A stretch of DNA of 64,000 bases from contig OZ024867.1 of assembly GCA_964017155.1 (NCBI GenBank), positions 11,210,616 to 11,274,615 of the forward strand, read 5' to 3'. The translations under genes were made by a program, and so were the position numbers. Origin of the DNA: Oasisia sp. SBJ-2009. Its lineage: Eukaryota; Annelida; Polychaeta; Sabellida; Siboglinidae. Positions 48,761-59,591 of this stretch are shown piece by piece (position 1 is the stretch's first letter; each line of letters begins with the position of its first letter). The notes under the pieces are model-generated. The model saw only the letters and a list, made by a program, of their open reading frames with translations, was not told the origin of the DNA and did not search any database.

Positions 48761-49845
48761 CTTTTTTGTTCAGTGTGTCTAAAGTATTCATAATGTTTAA
48801 ACTCTGAAGTGTTCAGTGTGTCGTAAAGGGATACTCCAGTTATTGAGAGGTTCACAGTATTAACTTACATATGTATACTATATAGGTTATGCCTAGTTAC
48901 TGTGCATGCACATTCGAACATCCTATGTCTGTCCAATGGTATTTAATGTATCCAGTTCGTCGCGGATTGCTTACGTTACTATCACAATTATTAGTGAAGA
49001 TTCCGCCAATCCTTGCCATTTTCAACAATGCGCCAGTGACGTAAACGATTTGGCTTACGTCCCTGGCGCATAAGTCTCAAGATGGCAGCGCCCTGAACCT
49101 AAGATAGCATGTTTTTGATAACATTACACTATAACTAATTGTTTATTAACGATCTTTGTGCACAATTACTAGGCACAACCAATATATGATATAGATGTAA
49201 GTAAATGGTGTGAACCTCTCACTGAGTGGAGTATCTCTTTAAGTGTAACCAACACTCATGTGTGGCTTGGAACTTGGAAGGTTCTTTGTAGTTGTACTTA
49301 TATCTGTATTGTGGAATTCCAACATTTGTTTCCTCCTAAGTCCAGTCTGACCGTTGTTGACCGGCACTGTGTCGGTCAGTCGGTCAGTTAGTGGGTGTGT
49401 GTGACAAGGTTGGAGTCCGTTCAGTAATAATAACAATTCTGAAGGTGTTCATTGCATAATGATAATGAAAATAGTAATGTTGTATTGGAAATAGTATTAA
49501 ACCGCTGAATTATAATTCTTGTTTTGCAATAAAGATATTTCACTATCTTGTGGCCATGCACAGACAAAGGCGAAAAAACCACTGCCAAATATCCCATAAT
49601 ACACTGCAACAAGCAATTGCAGTGTATTCTTCCACTACTTTCTGGTTTATGAATTGGTTGTCAGGCCATAAAACTGGACATTGTCTCAAGGCAGAGACCC
49701 TCTTTAGAGACAATGAAAACTGCACCGTTCTGTAGAAATTATGCATAGAAATCCTTAAATTAGTTAACAATTAAGGAGTGAAAACTCTGGAATTGTAGGT
49801 TTTCAGAAATAAAAGGCAGACGCTTAGAGAAATCATCCACCTAAC
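48761..49845. other. LCMT1 intron sequence, no exon recognised
   Basis: Unique-looking sequence without splice-flanked open segments or family similarity. Confidence 0.5.
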
Positions 49846-50057
49846 ATGTGTCCAAGCACACGTGTGTCCAGGCACACATGTGTCCAGGCACACGTGTGTC
49901 CAGGCACACGTGTGTCCAGGCACACGTGTGTCCAGGCACACGTGTGTCCAGGCACACATGTGTCCAGGCACACATGTGTCCAGGCACACATGTGTCCAGG
50001 CACACATGTGTCCAGGCACACATGTGTCCAGGCACACATGTGTCCAGGCACACATGT
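49846..50057. repeat. 16-bp minisatellite, about 13 copies
   Basis: Units caggcacacgtgtgtc and caggcacacatgtgtc. G/A variants cluster: mostly cgtg in the first half and catg in the second. The unit contains a self-complementary ACACGTGTGT core. The period of 16 leaves all frames open on both strands, so predicted peptides here are artefacts. Confidence 0.95.
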
Positions 50058-50229
50058 GTGGCTTATAGACCATGACACTAACACAGAAACAACCCAAGGT
50101 GCAGGTTTGAAAAAACTACTGGATAAGAAGAAATGTGGGCGTGAAGAGACTTCAAGAGAGTGTGTGAGAGAAGAGTGGACGGACTGAGAGTGGAGGTTGG
50201 AGTGAAGGAAAGTTTTAATAAGACTATTA

Positions 50230-50600
50230 GGGGTCATCCATAATTATCATCATTTTCACAAGCCTACAAACCGTACACTTTTTCTGACCCTCCCCCTTGA
50301 AAGTGTACAAATGTAAATGTTGAAAATGATGACAGTGTTTCACAGTTGCCATGTTTCGCAATAATGCGTCATTCTGATGAATCACTAGCATACAAGCAAA
50401 TTATTCGAGCACTATTTTCTTTTCGTTTTGGCGGTCTTTACCTCTCCCTTGTGTGAGGATGAGCGAGCGAGCGATAAGTGGGCACATCGTTTTTGTCATT
50501 ATTTTTCAACATTAAAAAAGCGTACGTTCAAGTCATACCCCCTCCCCCCCAGCGTACGGTTTGTACGCTTGTGAAAATGATGATAATTATGGATGACCCC
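50230..50600. mobile_element. MITE with 46-bp inverted repeats, TTA flanks
   Basis: The left end ggggtcatccataattatca continues tcattttcacaagcctacaa. The right end is its inverse with one mismatch over about 46 bp. TTA lies on both sides (actaTTA|GGGG ... CCCC|TTAgtg), a 3-bp target duplication as in PIF/Harbinger or ISL2EU-type elements. No coding capacity; 371 bp. Confidence 0.8.
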
Positions 50601-51328
50601 TTAGTGAGCAGTAGGTTGAAATGGGCCAACCATGTGGAAAAAATGGGACATGAAAAATTGGCAGGGCCAGAAAGTAGAGGGGGAAAAGAAGGCAAGGAAG
50701 CCCAAGTGATGGGAGGACTGCGTTGAGATCGGGAAAGAGTGGGAGGAAAATGAAGAACAATTGCAAAAGATAGGAGTTGGAGACTGGTGATAGAATCCAC
50801 AGTGAGAGAAAAGTGAGGAGAGAAAGAAGACCGTAACCATGGCAATGTCACCCCTGACGAAAGGGACAACGAGAGTAGAACAACTACAGAGACGTAGAGT
50901 GGGAATAACCCTCGGAGAGCCCCAAATGTACAACACCAGAATACTGTCAAAATAAGTCTGGGTCTGTGTGATGGGTTCGATAAATAAACTAACATGTGTT
51001 TTGCGTAATTATCGTATGCAGATATAGTCGGTTTTGGCATGCTTTGATAACCACGGGACAGGCATGGAGTGTAAATGTGTGGGTCATGATCATGGCAGTT
51101 GTAGGTGTTTTTTGTATATCACTTATTTGCAGAACAAATTTTACCTAAATCTTTGTGATAATGCTTTGTAGAAGTCAATCAAAATTGCTGTGACCATAAA
51201 ATGTGTGCCCTAGAGAAACTTAAATGACCTAATGACATATTGATATATCAATAACATTAACATAGACACTCTGCACATGGAATTTGTATGGCCACATTGA
51301 TTTCTTTAGGTTTCTACATAACTGTTAA
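50601..51328. other. LCMT1 intron sequence, no exon recognised
   Basis: Purine-rich on the plus strand between 50.6 and 50.9 kb (runs of gaaaag, gggagg). This explains long open frames on the minus strand. No family similarity. Confidence 0.5.
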
Positions 51329-51329
51329 G

Positions 51330-51386
<57 letters not shown>

Positions 51387-51491
51387 CATATATATATATA
51401 TGTATATATACATATATATATAATATATATATATACATATACGTATATATATAAATATATATACATATATATATATAATATATATATATAA
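51329..51491. repeat. (TA)n microsatellite
   Basis: About 160 bp of TA dinucleotide with GTATATATAC interruptions, self-complementary throughout. Lies 90 bp upstream of the candidate last exon at 51584. Confidence 0.97.
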
Positions 51492-51583
51492 AAGTGTATA
51501 TACAAATACAGTTTTCTTACAAAGGGTCCTGATGCTAATGAACACCCCGTATTGACTCCAACCCTGTCACTTGTGTGTTTCAG

Positions 51584-51725
51584 TATGGAAGGATTCGGTG
51601 TGTTAGTTGACCTCCAGGTGGCACTGTTCGCTCACTACTGTATCACGTGGTCCTACGTCGATCGGCAGCCACCAGTCGGTCTCAGCTCGATTCGTATCGC
51701 CGCACCCACCGAAACTGCACAGTAG
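51584..51725 (+). CDS. LCMT1: LCMT1 candidate last exon A (alternative C-terminus)
   Basis: The acceptor CTTGTGTGTTTCAG is followed by a base completing the codon left by 47325-47408, then 46 codons and TAG. It encodes [46 protein letters not shown]. It parallels the family C-terminus (LxxLxxxLxHYCxxWAxK...LGL), as does the exon at 59191: HY.I.W.Y.D is shared by both. It is two residues shorter before HY and lacks the usual ERxExLDE start. Because it is in phase and followed by a long tract with a good AATAAA, it is probably a real terminal exon. It could instead be a decaying duplicate. Confidence 0.65.
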
Positions 51726-52529
51726 CGACACCTGGCTGTCAAGCTTTGCACCAAATGTTGGAATTCCACAGTGTACAAACCAGAGTGATTTCTAAGGGAA
51801 ACATGTTGAGTGTCGCAGGGATTTGGGTATATAATTGCAAAAAGAAAGTTATTTTGTTTTGCATGTTTCTCATTCCTGTTACTTGTGTTGGTGGTGTAGA
51901 TATATACAGGTCTGGTATTAGAAGTTTGAAAACTCCAAGTAGTGTTTAGAAAAATTAAGTTTACTATTTTTGTGATGTTTTCAAAAACCATAGCTAAACC
52001 GATCTATCGCGTCTGTAGTGTAACTACTGTGTGTCCAATTTTGATATGAAGAATTAATTCATGGCCCACTTGATAGAGGGCACCACCGTTTTGATTTTTG
52101 CCACTGTTTGTGGTGACGATTATTCTGTAATAATATAAACGTAAACCTAACATAAACCTAAACTTGTTTCGACTTCACTAACTTATGTAATCAGACCTGA
52201 TGAATAATAGTTAATTAGCGCGAGAAAACAACAGTTAGTGTAGACTTGTTGTTGTGTAAATGACAGGTGCTTCGTATCGTTGTTAATGTTAGTGTCTAAC
52301 ATGTTATTATGAGATATAGTTTATTAATGTTCTATTTTAATGCAGAGTAATAAACAACGCAATCAGTCAGTGATTTGTCAGTAGATTGAGACGAATAGAA
52401 TATGACAGTTTGTCAGATAAATATTTTATATATGGCACTGTTAGAAACAGGCTTTTTGTCTTTAGCAGTTTCAACATACCACCCAGGCTATCTTGTGTCA
52501 GAGACAGTCTGTGTGGACATTACTGGTCA

Positions 52530-52805
52530 TCTTGACCTGGGGTAATTTTGCAAACATTGTTAAAAGCTCTTAGACCCAATTTTGCAATTTAAGATCAATT
52601 TTGATCCATAGCAGTGATCTTGAATACCTGAAAACCGTCAACACGACGAAGCGGCAGCAGGATATTAGCGCCTGTGTGTCATAGAAATAGTGTCCTCTGT
52701 AACATGGCAATGGATATTTGCGTTTTGAAAAAGAATAATTTAAGGATTTTGTTTAAAGATGAATTTTCCGTAAGAGCTCTTTATCCCAGTGAAATGGTCC
52801 CCAGG
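52530..52805. repeat. Dispersed repeat, related copy at 62.1 kb
   Basis: Shared stretches include aacattgttaaaagctct, aatttaagatcaattttgat, catggcaatggatatttgcg and taagagctctttatccc. They match 62140-62460 (aactttgttaagagctcat, ttttaagatcaatcttgatc, gtgaatggatatttgtgtg, ttaagacctcttaatttgag). The ends (TTAAAAGCTCTTA ... TAAGAGCTCTTTA) look partly inverted. A small non-autonomous element is likely. Confidence 0.65.
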
Positions 52806-53169
52806 TCGCCTTGATGGTCTTTAGTGTATTGGTCTTATTGACCAGGCTGTCTGAGGTGTATTGTCTTCCTGTGGTCAGTTAATATTGTGGACAAGGGCAG
52901 ACGTTAAACTCAGGGATTGTGTCTGTCTGCGTTGATGTCATTGCATCAGATGCTTTACGCAACTCAGGAATTGTTTATACAAAGTTTACAGTATTGTAAA
53001 TGCTTCTGTGTACAGTTTTTACATTGTGCCCAATCAGTCAGGTGTTTATATATATACATAACTGAGCATGGTGGGTGGTCAACTGTATGTTTTTAATTCT
53101 ACCAATATCATATAGCTCAGGATTGTATTGTACACGTGGTGCATGTTTCAGATAGCCAGGACACGTGTA

Positions 53170-53512
53170 CTCCAGATATTGGTAATGCACTTGGTGCGTA
53201 TCTTAACTGAAGTTATTTGTAATGCACTTGGTGCATCTATTCACTGGATATTTGTAATGCACATAGTGCATTTTCAGTCAGTATATTGGTAATGCACATG
53301 GTGCATGTATTCACTCAGGATGTTTGTAATGCACTGGGTGCATATTGCATAATAATTATATTCACCGAGGATATTTGTAAAGCACATGGTGCATTTTCAC
53401 TCAGGATATTTGTAATGTACTTGGTGCATATCTTAACTGAAGTTGTTCATAATGCACTTGGTGCATATAGTCACCGTGGGTATTTGTAATGCACGTGGTG
53501 CATTGTCACTCA
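53170..53512. repeat. Cluster of about eight TGCAC-N-GTGCA palindromes
   Basis: Degenerate units of about 40-60 bp built on atatttgtaatgcacttggt gcat...cactcagg. Each contains TGCACNTGGTGCA or a close form, a short hairpin-capable palindrome. The palindrome is kept better than the spacer sequence between copies. Confidence 0.8.
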
Positions 53513-53616
53513 GGTATTTTGTAATAATAATTGTAACATTTCTGTGGCACCTGTATCCTTAAAAGGTTCAAGCTCAGAGGCGCAACAAAATCATTTGGCT
53601 AGTCATACACGGGGAC

Positions 53617-53800
53617 AGGCAAGAGTTGTCATTGGAGCATGGAACCGCCGAACATTTATGGTGGAAACACAATTTCAAATAAATATGTTTTCACTTTTTT
53701 TAGAAAAGTGTCTGTAGTTTCAGAATATTTAATTGTAATAGGGAGTTGATTCGAAATTGTTGGAAACACCGATATTGCCAAAAGATAGTTTATTTAACAA
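53617..53800. repeat. Dispersed repeat, related copy at 8.5 kb
   Basis: See 8524-8700: shared gttgtcattgg, atggtggaaacacaatttca, gtaatagggagttgat. The preceding 53570-53590 segment (gctcagaggcgca) also occurs at 57188, suggesting a retroelement tail. Confidence 0.6.
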
Positions 53801-54589
53801 TTACATCCTCAATGTTTGGTAAACTATGGAGATTCGGTTAAGATTAGCAAGACTGTTCATGGAATTATTTCATATGATTTGTGTATTTGTAGATATTCCA
53901 TGTTATAGTTTTTGATAATTTCGCTGGTTAATGATAACATTGGTAAAGTAATAACAAGTTATGGGCGAAAGATATCGTAAGCCGGGAGACAATTGAATAT
54001 TTTAATTTTAATAAACTAACATAAATTTATAACACACAGTACATGATAGATTGTTAAGCATTAGGTGTTTAATTCAGATTTACAAGTCGAGGAAAGTTCA
54101 TGATTTACTAGTGGAGAAAGAAGAGATAATTGTTTGTTGGGGTTAAATAGATGTATGACGAATAACTACTTTAATTGTATTATGCACACATTAGTGTGGT
54201 TTGTTAACATTATCTAAGGATATAGTGTTATATTTTTTCACATTTTGCTTCTAACACATAGGTGTTGTCATTTTTATTGATCAATTATATATTATAAACA
54301 CCAATTAATATTGTGTATTACGGGTAACATAGTAGTATCAGCATGACACCTTTTTATTGGTTATCTCATGATAATTTATGTAACTAATTTCCATAATTCA
54401 CTGTATATAATTGAAATTCAAATTGTTCAATTTGTGGCACACTTTATGGTTTAATAATTCCTTTTTGATGTGCTTTCGCAATTGAAATTTTTATTGAAAC
54501 GTGGCCATCTTGATCACGCCACATTGCTCTAGTTCACGGAAATGGGTAAAGCATACTTGGTTATAATGTCTTCATACAATAATAGCTGT
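53801..54589. other. AT-rich, no gene recognised
   Basis: Within the putative 3' UTR; nothing recognised. Confidence 0.5.
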
Positions 54590-54655
54590 GTGGCTGAATG
54601 CTTCCCAGATAAGTCGAGTTGGCGTACAATTGAACTTGAAGAGCTCTACCACTGG
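54590..54655. repeat. SINE body fragment
   Basis: gtggctgaatgcttcccaga then taagtcgagttggcgtacaa resembles the body of the SINE at 48630-48670 (atggctggatgcttcccag agaagttcacatggtgt). Confidence 0.5.
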
Positions 54656-54916
54656 TGAAATTTAATCCGAATTGAACTGTTATAATGACTAGGTACCACT
54701 GTACATCAGAAATGTTTGATTTAATCCAGTTCTGCTTATTCATGAGAAACCGTTATGTAACCACACCAAATATTGTGCATTAGTGTAAATATGTAACAAT
54801 CTGTATAAGATAACAAAATATGCATTAGTTGAAATTAATCGTGTTGGTATGCCTACATTGTGTGTAGAACTACATCATAGTAGTGTAGTGCTCATTCGCA
54901 GAACTTGTGTATTTCA

Positions 54917-54922
54917 AATAAA
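54917..54922 (+). terminator. LCMT1: Poly(A) signal AATAAA, shorter LCMT1 form
   Basis: AATAAA is followed about 15-35 bases later by a GT-rich tract (gtctcgccgtgtgttgag), the usual cleavage-site arrangement. It fits the end of a transcript whose last coding exon is 51584-51725. Confidence 0.5.
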
Positions 54923-54940
54923 ACTGATACATATGTTCAG

Positions 54941-56263
54941 TCTCGCCGTGTGTTGAGTACGGTAAGTTGCAGACACAAATAACGTGTCGCCGCTCAATAT
55001 ACCTTGTTCAATATATTATGTCTTCATACTTGCAGAGGGGTTACATTATAGCAATATTAAACTACACATAAAGTATCAATTTCATATATATATATATATA
55101 TATATAAATTTTAAGTCCGCTGCAACCCGTTCCGATGGCCGATCCGGGGGTTCCGGGCAGTTGGTTCCGGAAAATACAGAGGCCCAAGTAAAACTTTAAA
55201 GTGTTCTCGAAATCGACTCGTTTTTGGTTGGCTGGCGCGTATACATTATTTTCATCACAGGAAACTCCGCTAAGAGGCGCCAATCTTGTCAAACCTACCT
55301 TCAATCTAACCCTAAACCTACGTTCTCATCAGCACTATTTTTTTTTAAATTGTATTTATATATACCTATATATACATATGGATTATTTGTCCGAAATAAA
55401 CAAACACAATCATCTCCAGCGAAATATAAAGAAGCGCCACTTACCGGAGTTATGTGAAACTAATGTTTACGCACAAAAAGCGAGTGAATTTCGTGTTCAT
55501 TTAGATCGATAGAAGACTGATTGTATTCCTTTTTCCTAGTGTAGGTGTAGTAGATGTATGATGTGAAATTTGATGAGTATAGGTGGCTGTTTTCTTGATT
55601 TTTCTGACGTGCGGGCCTAAACTACAAAAATACCCAACAATGGCGGCTGTTGAAAAATGTTCGTCTGTGTCACTGTGAACTCACCATCTTCCAACTTAAT
55701 CGGGGGACAATGACGATATTTAATATCTACAGGAACAATAACGAGGCGCGTTCAAAAATATCTAGGGGCACGTAAAACGATATCGCGACGATTCTCCCGG
55801 ATTGCCTCTCAAAATGCATTCTCAAAATCTGGAATCAACTACTCTAAAATAATATGAAACAATAGATTCAAACACCATTTAATGTTTATTCGTTTGAAAT
55901 CGCATTCCAACAATACGTTGTCTGTGGTCCGCGCTCTAGCGAAGACACATGATCAGTTCTTGCTTTATTGCGTGTGGCCTCGTTGTGCGCAAGTGAAGAT
56001 TTAGCCATTATGTTTAGGCGCCATTATGTTTATATAATATATTTATATAATCAAGGAAAAGAAGGATTCTACGGGAACGGCAAGCGGAATGTGCCTACTG
56101 TTTGTCTATGTAGTGACGTCACATCTGGGAATTTCCTGTCTGATTCCTGAGCGGATATTATTCAAATTGATGCAAGGATCATTTCGATCATATACAAAAA
56201 ACGAATTCGGCTATCTATAAAAGGAACTACTAGCATTAATTCCCACTCTTGTAAAAGCAAGGT
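54941..56263. other. No gene recognised
   Basis: Contains a short (TA)n at 55084-55105 and otherwise unique sequence. No splice-flanked open segment resembling LCMT1 was found. Confidence 0.5.
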
Positions 56264-56590
56264 AAGGTATTATATAGCGCAGTATCAAATTCTCAGGACA
56301 GATCAAAGCGCATTGTAGTTTACTCCCTGGCAGACATGCTCAGTCGAACACCATCTCTACTTCTCTGTGAAGGATTCAGCTACGCTGCAATTAATGCGCA
56401 AAGACTTCGTACACGAACATCCACCACTGTCTGTATCCTGGTACTCACTCATAAAGCTGAGTGAACTGGAGCAATGTAGAGTGAACGAACCTCTCAAAAA
56501 GTTCACACTACACAGCAGTTGAACCCGGGTTCACTTAGTGGATACTCCGAAGTTGTAGCCACTGTGCGACTACGTTCCGTGTGGTTGTTT
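56264..56590 (-). mobile_element. tRNA-derived SINE, minus strand
   Basis: Read on the minus strand: tagtcgcacagtggctacaa (A-box-like), then gaacccgggttcaactgctg (B-box-like), a variable body, and a tail with gcgctttgatctgtcctgag and gatactgcgctatataatac. The tail is that of the SINE at 48421 (ctgaggattggatactgcgc). The body is different, so this is a related subfamily. Confidence 0.7.
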
Positions 56591-57136
56591 ACCGCATACG
56601 CAAGCCCTTTTCGTATACGTGCGTGACCGGAGCTGTACACTACAGGCTTCATCCAAATGTGCATTCCACCAAGTCACAGTTTACCAGTAACGCGGAGACT
56701 ATTAATATATATTTATTTATTTTGGTTAAGAACTGCGGGAGCTTCACCCTTTCTAGTCTCGCTTAACCGATTGCCGGTCGGCTGCGGAACTACGCCGAAA
56801 AGACAGTCTGGCCCCATTAACGGCTTTTGTTTGGTATCCGCGTGATCTATACAATGCTGCCCCCTCACGGACACTGCCGTAATATATTTTTTTTATTAAC
56901 AACTGCAAATTTGTATTTCTATTTATTTTGTGTTAATATAAGTTTAATTCTGAATAGTTTTTATAATACACAATTATTTGATAAAAAGGTATCCTTATTT
57001 AACTGGTATGCTATCCGTGTGGAGCTAGACAATGCTGCCACCTCACGGAGTCTGGGTAACCGAGGCTACACCCTTTCGCCTACCCGCTGGCTCTCGCTCC
57101 CAAATAAGACATCTCGCGTTGTTGCATTACTTTTAT
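56591..57136. other. Direct repeat pair, no gene recognised
   Basis: About 42 bp at 56831-56872 (ggtatccgcgtgatctatac aatgctgccccctcacgg) recurs in diverged form at 57007-57048 (gctatccgtgtggagctaga caatgctgccacctcacgg). No coding sequence recognised. Confidence 0.5.
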
Positions 57137-57200
57137 AATAATAATATTTTTTATTTGTAAAGCGCCGTATATCCGGAAAAATGTCCGCTCAGAGGCGCAT
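57137..57200 (-). repeat. Retroelement tail (GCGC-rich with ATT repeats)
   Basis: taataataatattttttatt, tgtaaagcgccgtatatccg and ccgctcagaggcgcataaaa form a typical invertebrate SINE/LINE 3' end on the minus strand. gctcagaggcgca also occurs at 53573. Confidence 0.55.
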
Positions 57201-58179
57201 AAAATATATTGTAACACATACATATTTAAAATATTCATAATCAGTCTAAACTTGCACGTAAAGACGAAATTTTAAATGCTAATAAATTTATAATTCAGAC
57301 GGATTACCCGTATCCGATATGGATTTTGGCCGTTTTTTTAAGTGATATGGCCGTACTCCGTTTTGATACGGATTTTAACAAAATTTATGGAGAACTTATT
57401 TTTATCCACATTATGCCTTGCATGCGTCACAAAACTATTCTGCATAATGGAATAATTGTTTGCTGTTAGTGACTAAGTAAATCGAACTAAACCACCGATT
57501 AGTTTATTGTAGGCGAATGTAGCGCGTAATAGATGGCGTGTTGGTAAATTGTAGTTCTGAAAAATGCGGCAGGTGGCTCAACTGGTGGGAACGGGGCGCG
57601 TGGCAGGCGCGTGACGATTATAAAATGCAGTACAGGAAATGGAGCTCGACGCCGAGTTCAATGAAATCGCCTGTATTTCTGATTTCAAAATGTTGACGCT
57701 TGCCAGTGAAATTTCAATATACGCGCGAACTGATGACACAAATTGTCAATATTTGATGATACTGTTTCTTTTGCGGTGCGCAGTTTAATAATAAAAAACG
57801 TGCTGAAGTGAAGTAAAACTTCGATAATCTCTAGTTAACTGGCCCCACCCAATAATCGAAAATACCGTGGAAAAACCGTTTTGAAAAGGCCTTAATATCT
57901 TAGGCCAGTTAACTGGAAGATCTGATTAATGACACGGATTGATACGGATTCTTACCAAATGTTAGGTCATCAAACATACGGATTGCCATCCAAAAAATGT
58001 GGCAAGTCTGTATAATTAATTAAAGCTTCTAAAAGTCCTAGTTCATAAGCTAAACTTATCAGCAATAAATAGATAAAATAAAATGATAAATAAATAATAA
58101 CATATATTAATAAGTTAATAATAAAGTAAAAAATGCAAAACTATAATTACAGTTAAAATTAATTCATTATAAAATACCC
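57201..58179. other. No gene recognised
   Basis: AT-rich. A tRNA-like stretch near 57570 (ggtggctcaactggtggg) lacks a proper B box. Confidence 0.5.
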
Positions 58180-58345
58180 TATAAGTAGTTTACAAATGCG
58201 GCCTTAAAAAGATGTGTTTTTAAGTTGTTGGACTTAAAAGGTTCAAGTGAGTCTATTAGGCGCAGACTGTCCGGTAGATCGTTCAGGACAAACGGGTGAG
58301 GAGTGACGGGGAATCCAGAGGGAGTTGTGGGCTGTTGGAACATGT
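58180..58345 (-). pseudogene. LINE reverse transcriptase C-terminal end
   Basis: The minus strand reads FVLNDLPDSLRLIDSLEPFK, then SNNLKTHLFKAAFVNYL and stop. Established knowledge: WNxLPxxLRxxxSLxxFKxxLKTHLF is the end of the ORF2 protein in several non-LTR retrotransposon clades (CR1/L2-like and others). Only this end is recognisable. Upstream on the minus strand is not coding, so it is a 5'-truncated relic, which is usual for LINEs. Confidence 0.65.
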
Positions 58346-58782
58346 TCGTTGCCGCGGCGCCCAAACTTCTGCTCGCCGCTGTTTTACTGGTTTACTGAAG
58401 GGAGGAGCACAACCATATGTCCGCCGCCCCACCCCAACCTACGAACCCCCCCCCCCTCCAGTGTCCCAAGTTTTCCCATGCTTCTGTGTGTACCTGCGGA
58501 GACATCACACATTCACCGTCTCAGTGCTGCTTCGGATTGACTGTGTTCTACGTGCAGACCGCTATGTCTGCTCCCACCAATTTTTCTTTTGGGGGCAGCT
58601 GTCCCCTTCCCCCCCCCCCCCCCCGTTCCATCTGTGCCGTATACTGTTATCTGTTTGGTTTGCGGGTGGTTTGTGGCCAGTGCCAGCCACGTGTAGTTGC
58701 TTTTAGGTTTAAATTAAGGATTAGCATGGCTGTACTAAATCCAACCTGTTTAGGAAGTGTTTAAAGACATATCATTTTTATT
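58346..58782. other. LCMT1 intron, C-runs, no exon recognised
   Basis: Contains two long C runs (58447-58457 and 58610-58624). Open frames on the plus strand are proline-rich by-products. Confidence 0.5.
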
Positions 58783-59162
58783 AAAGGACAATGCATTTAT
58801 GGCATAAATACTACGGGTTGTTCGTTAGTATGTATATAACATCTCAGCAAAGCTATTTGTCGCAAATTAACACGAGGCAAACCAATTTTGAGGCATGTTT
58901 TGATAGCAAGCGTACATCACGTGACTGTAGTGCGCCATAATCCGTGACAGTGATTTAAACAAACGTAGTATTTTAATGTATTGAACAAAACTGTTAGGCA
59001 ACTCTTCACAGTAATTATCACAGGAGAGTTAATGAACAGCCCATGGCATTTATACCATAAATGTGTTATTGTTTCACGGCACATTGATGATTTTACATTT
59101 ATTGCGCATGTGCAGAAAGGTCAATCGGAAAGTTTATAACTACCGGGAAAATGTAAGCGCGA
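58783..59162 (+). mobile_element. Palindromic MITE, copy 3 (left end lost)
   Basis: The interior (catttatggcataaatacta, cgcaaattaacacgaggcaa, gtgactgtagtgcgccataa) and right end (ttgcgcatgtgcagaaaggt, gggaaaatgtaagcgcga) match copies 2 and 4. The left inverted repeat is missing. The right end stops 28 bp before the acceptor of the LCMT1 exon at 59191. Confidence 0.8.
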
Positions 59163-59190
59163 CACCGTAAACTGTTGTGTGTGTGTTCAG

Positions 59191-59359
59191 GATAGAGCGT
59201 CTAGAGTTCCTCGATGACGTACAGATGTTGTCCCAGTTGCTTCAGCACTACGCCATCTGCTGGGCGTACAAAGACGGCGCTGGCTTGACCTTATCTCAGC
59301 TGGGGTACACCTCGCGGGTAAGTGTTCCCGTCTCCGCCTTCATTAGGTCGGTATACTAA
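59191..59359 (+). CDS. LCMT1: LCMT1 candidate last exon B (conserved C-terminus)
   Basis: Acceptor TGTGTGTTCAG, entry phase 2 (joined codon Arg). It encodes IERLEFLDDVQMLSQLLQHY, AICWAYKDGAGLTLSQLGYT, SR. This is close to the usual family C-terminus, including R.E.LEFLD, L.HY..CWA.K and GL. Then two options exist. Reading on, it ends VSVPVSAFIRSVY and TAA at 59357-59359. Alternatively a strong donor (CGG|GTAAGT at 59317/59318) would splice to an unseen exon. Family proteins end at about this point, and an ATTAAA lies 80 bp later, so reading through to TAA is plausible. Mutually exclusive with the exon at 51584, which has its own stop. Confidence 0.8.
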
Positions 59360-59435
59360 ACCGGTGTCACTGCACCGACTTTCGTCTAAGATCACACGTC
59401 AGCAGTTGCACTAGGTTCCAGTTGTGTTGTTGTGA

Positions 59436-59441
59436 ATTAAA
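59436..59441 (+). terminator. LCMT1: Possible poly(A) signal ATTAAA, longer LCMT1 form
   Basis: ATTAAA lies 77 bp after the TAA of exon 59191-59359, followed within 20-30 bases by tgttgcgt. Weaker than the signal at 54917. Confidence 0.35.
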
Positions 59442-59521
59442 TGTAAATTGCCTACTGTTGCGTACACTTTCTACACTCAACAACTGTTAATTTGCTAAAT
59501 GTTCTTACAAATATTACTAGC

Positions 59522-59523
<2 letters not shown>

Positions 59524-59591
<68 letters not shown>

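Larger units (their letters stand above)
51726..54940 (+). other. LCMT1: Probable 3' UTR of the shorter LCMT1 form
   Basis: Long AT-rich tract after the TAG at 51723, without other exons, leading to AATAAA at 54917 and a GT-rich stretch (gtctcgccgtgtgttgag) about 20 bp later. An earlier AATAAA is at 52350. The tract contains a dispersed repeat (52530), a TGCAC palindrome cluster (53170) and a copy of the 8.5-kb repeat (53617). Transcription of this tract is inferred only. Confidence 0.45.

Noticed and set aside
57541..57660. A second tRNA-derived SINE or tRNA gene
   Set aside because: A weak A-box-like stretch without a convincing B box or a recognisable tail.
58296..58764. Proline-rich plus-strand protein
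   Set aside because: Driven by C-runs and overlaps a LINE fragment on the other strand; no homology recognised.
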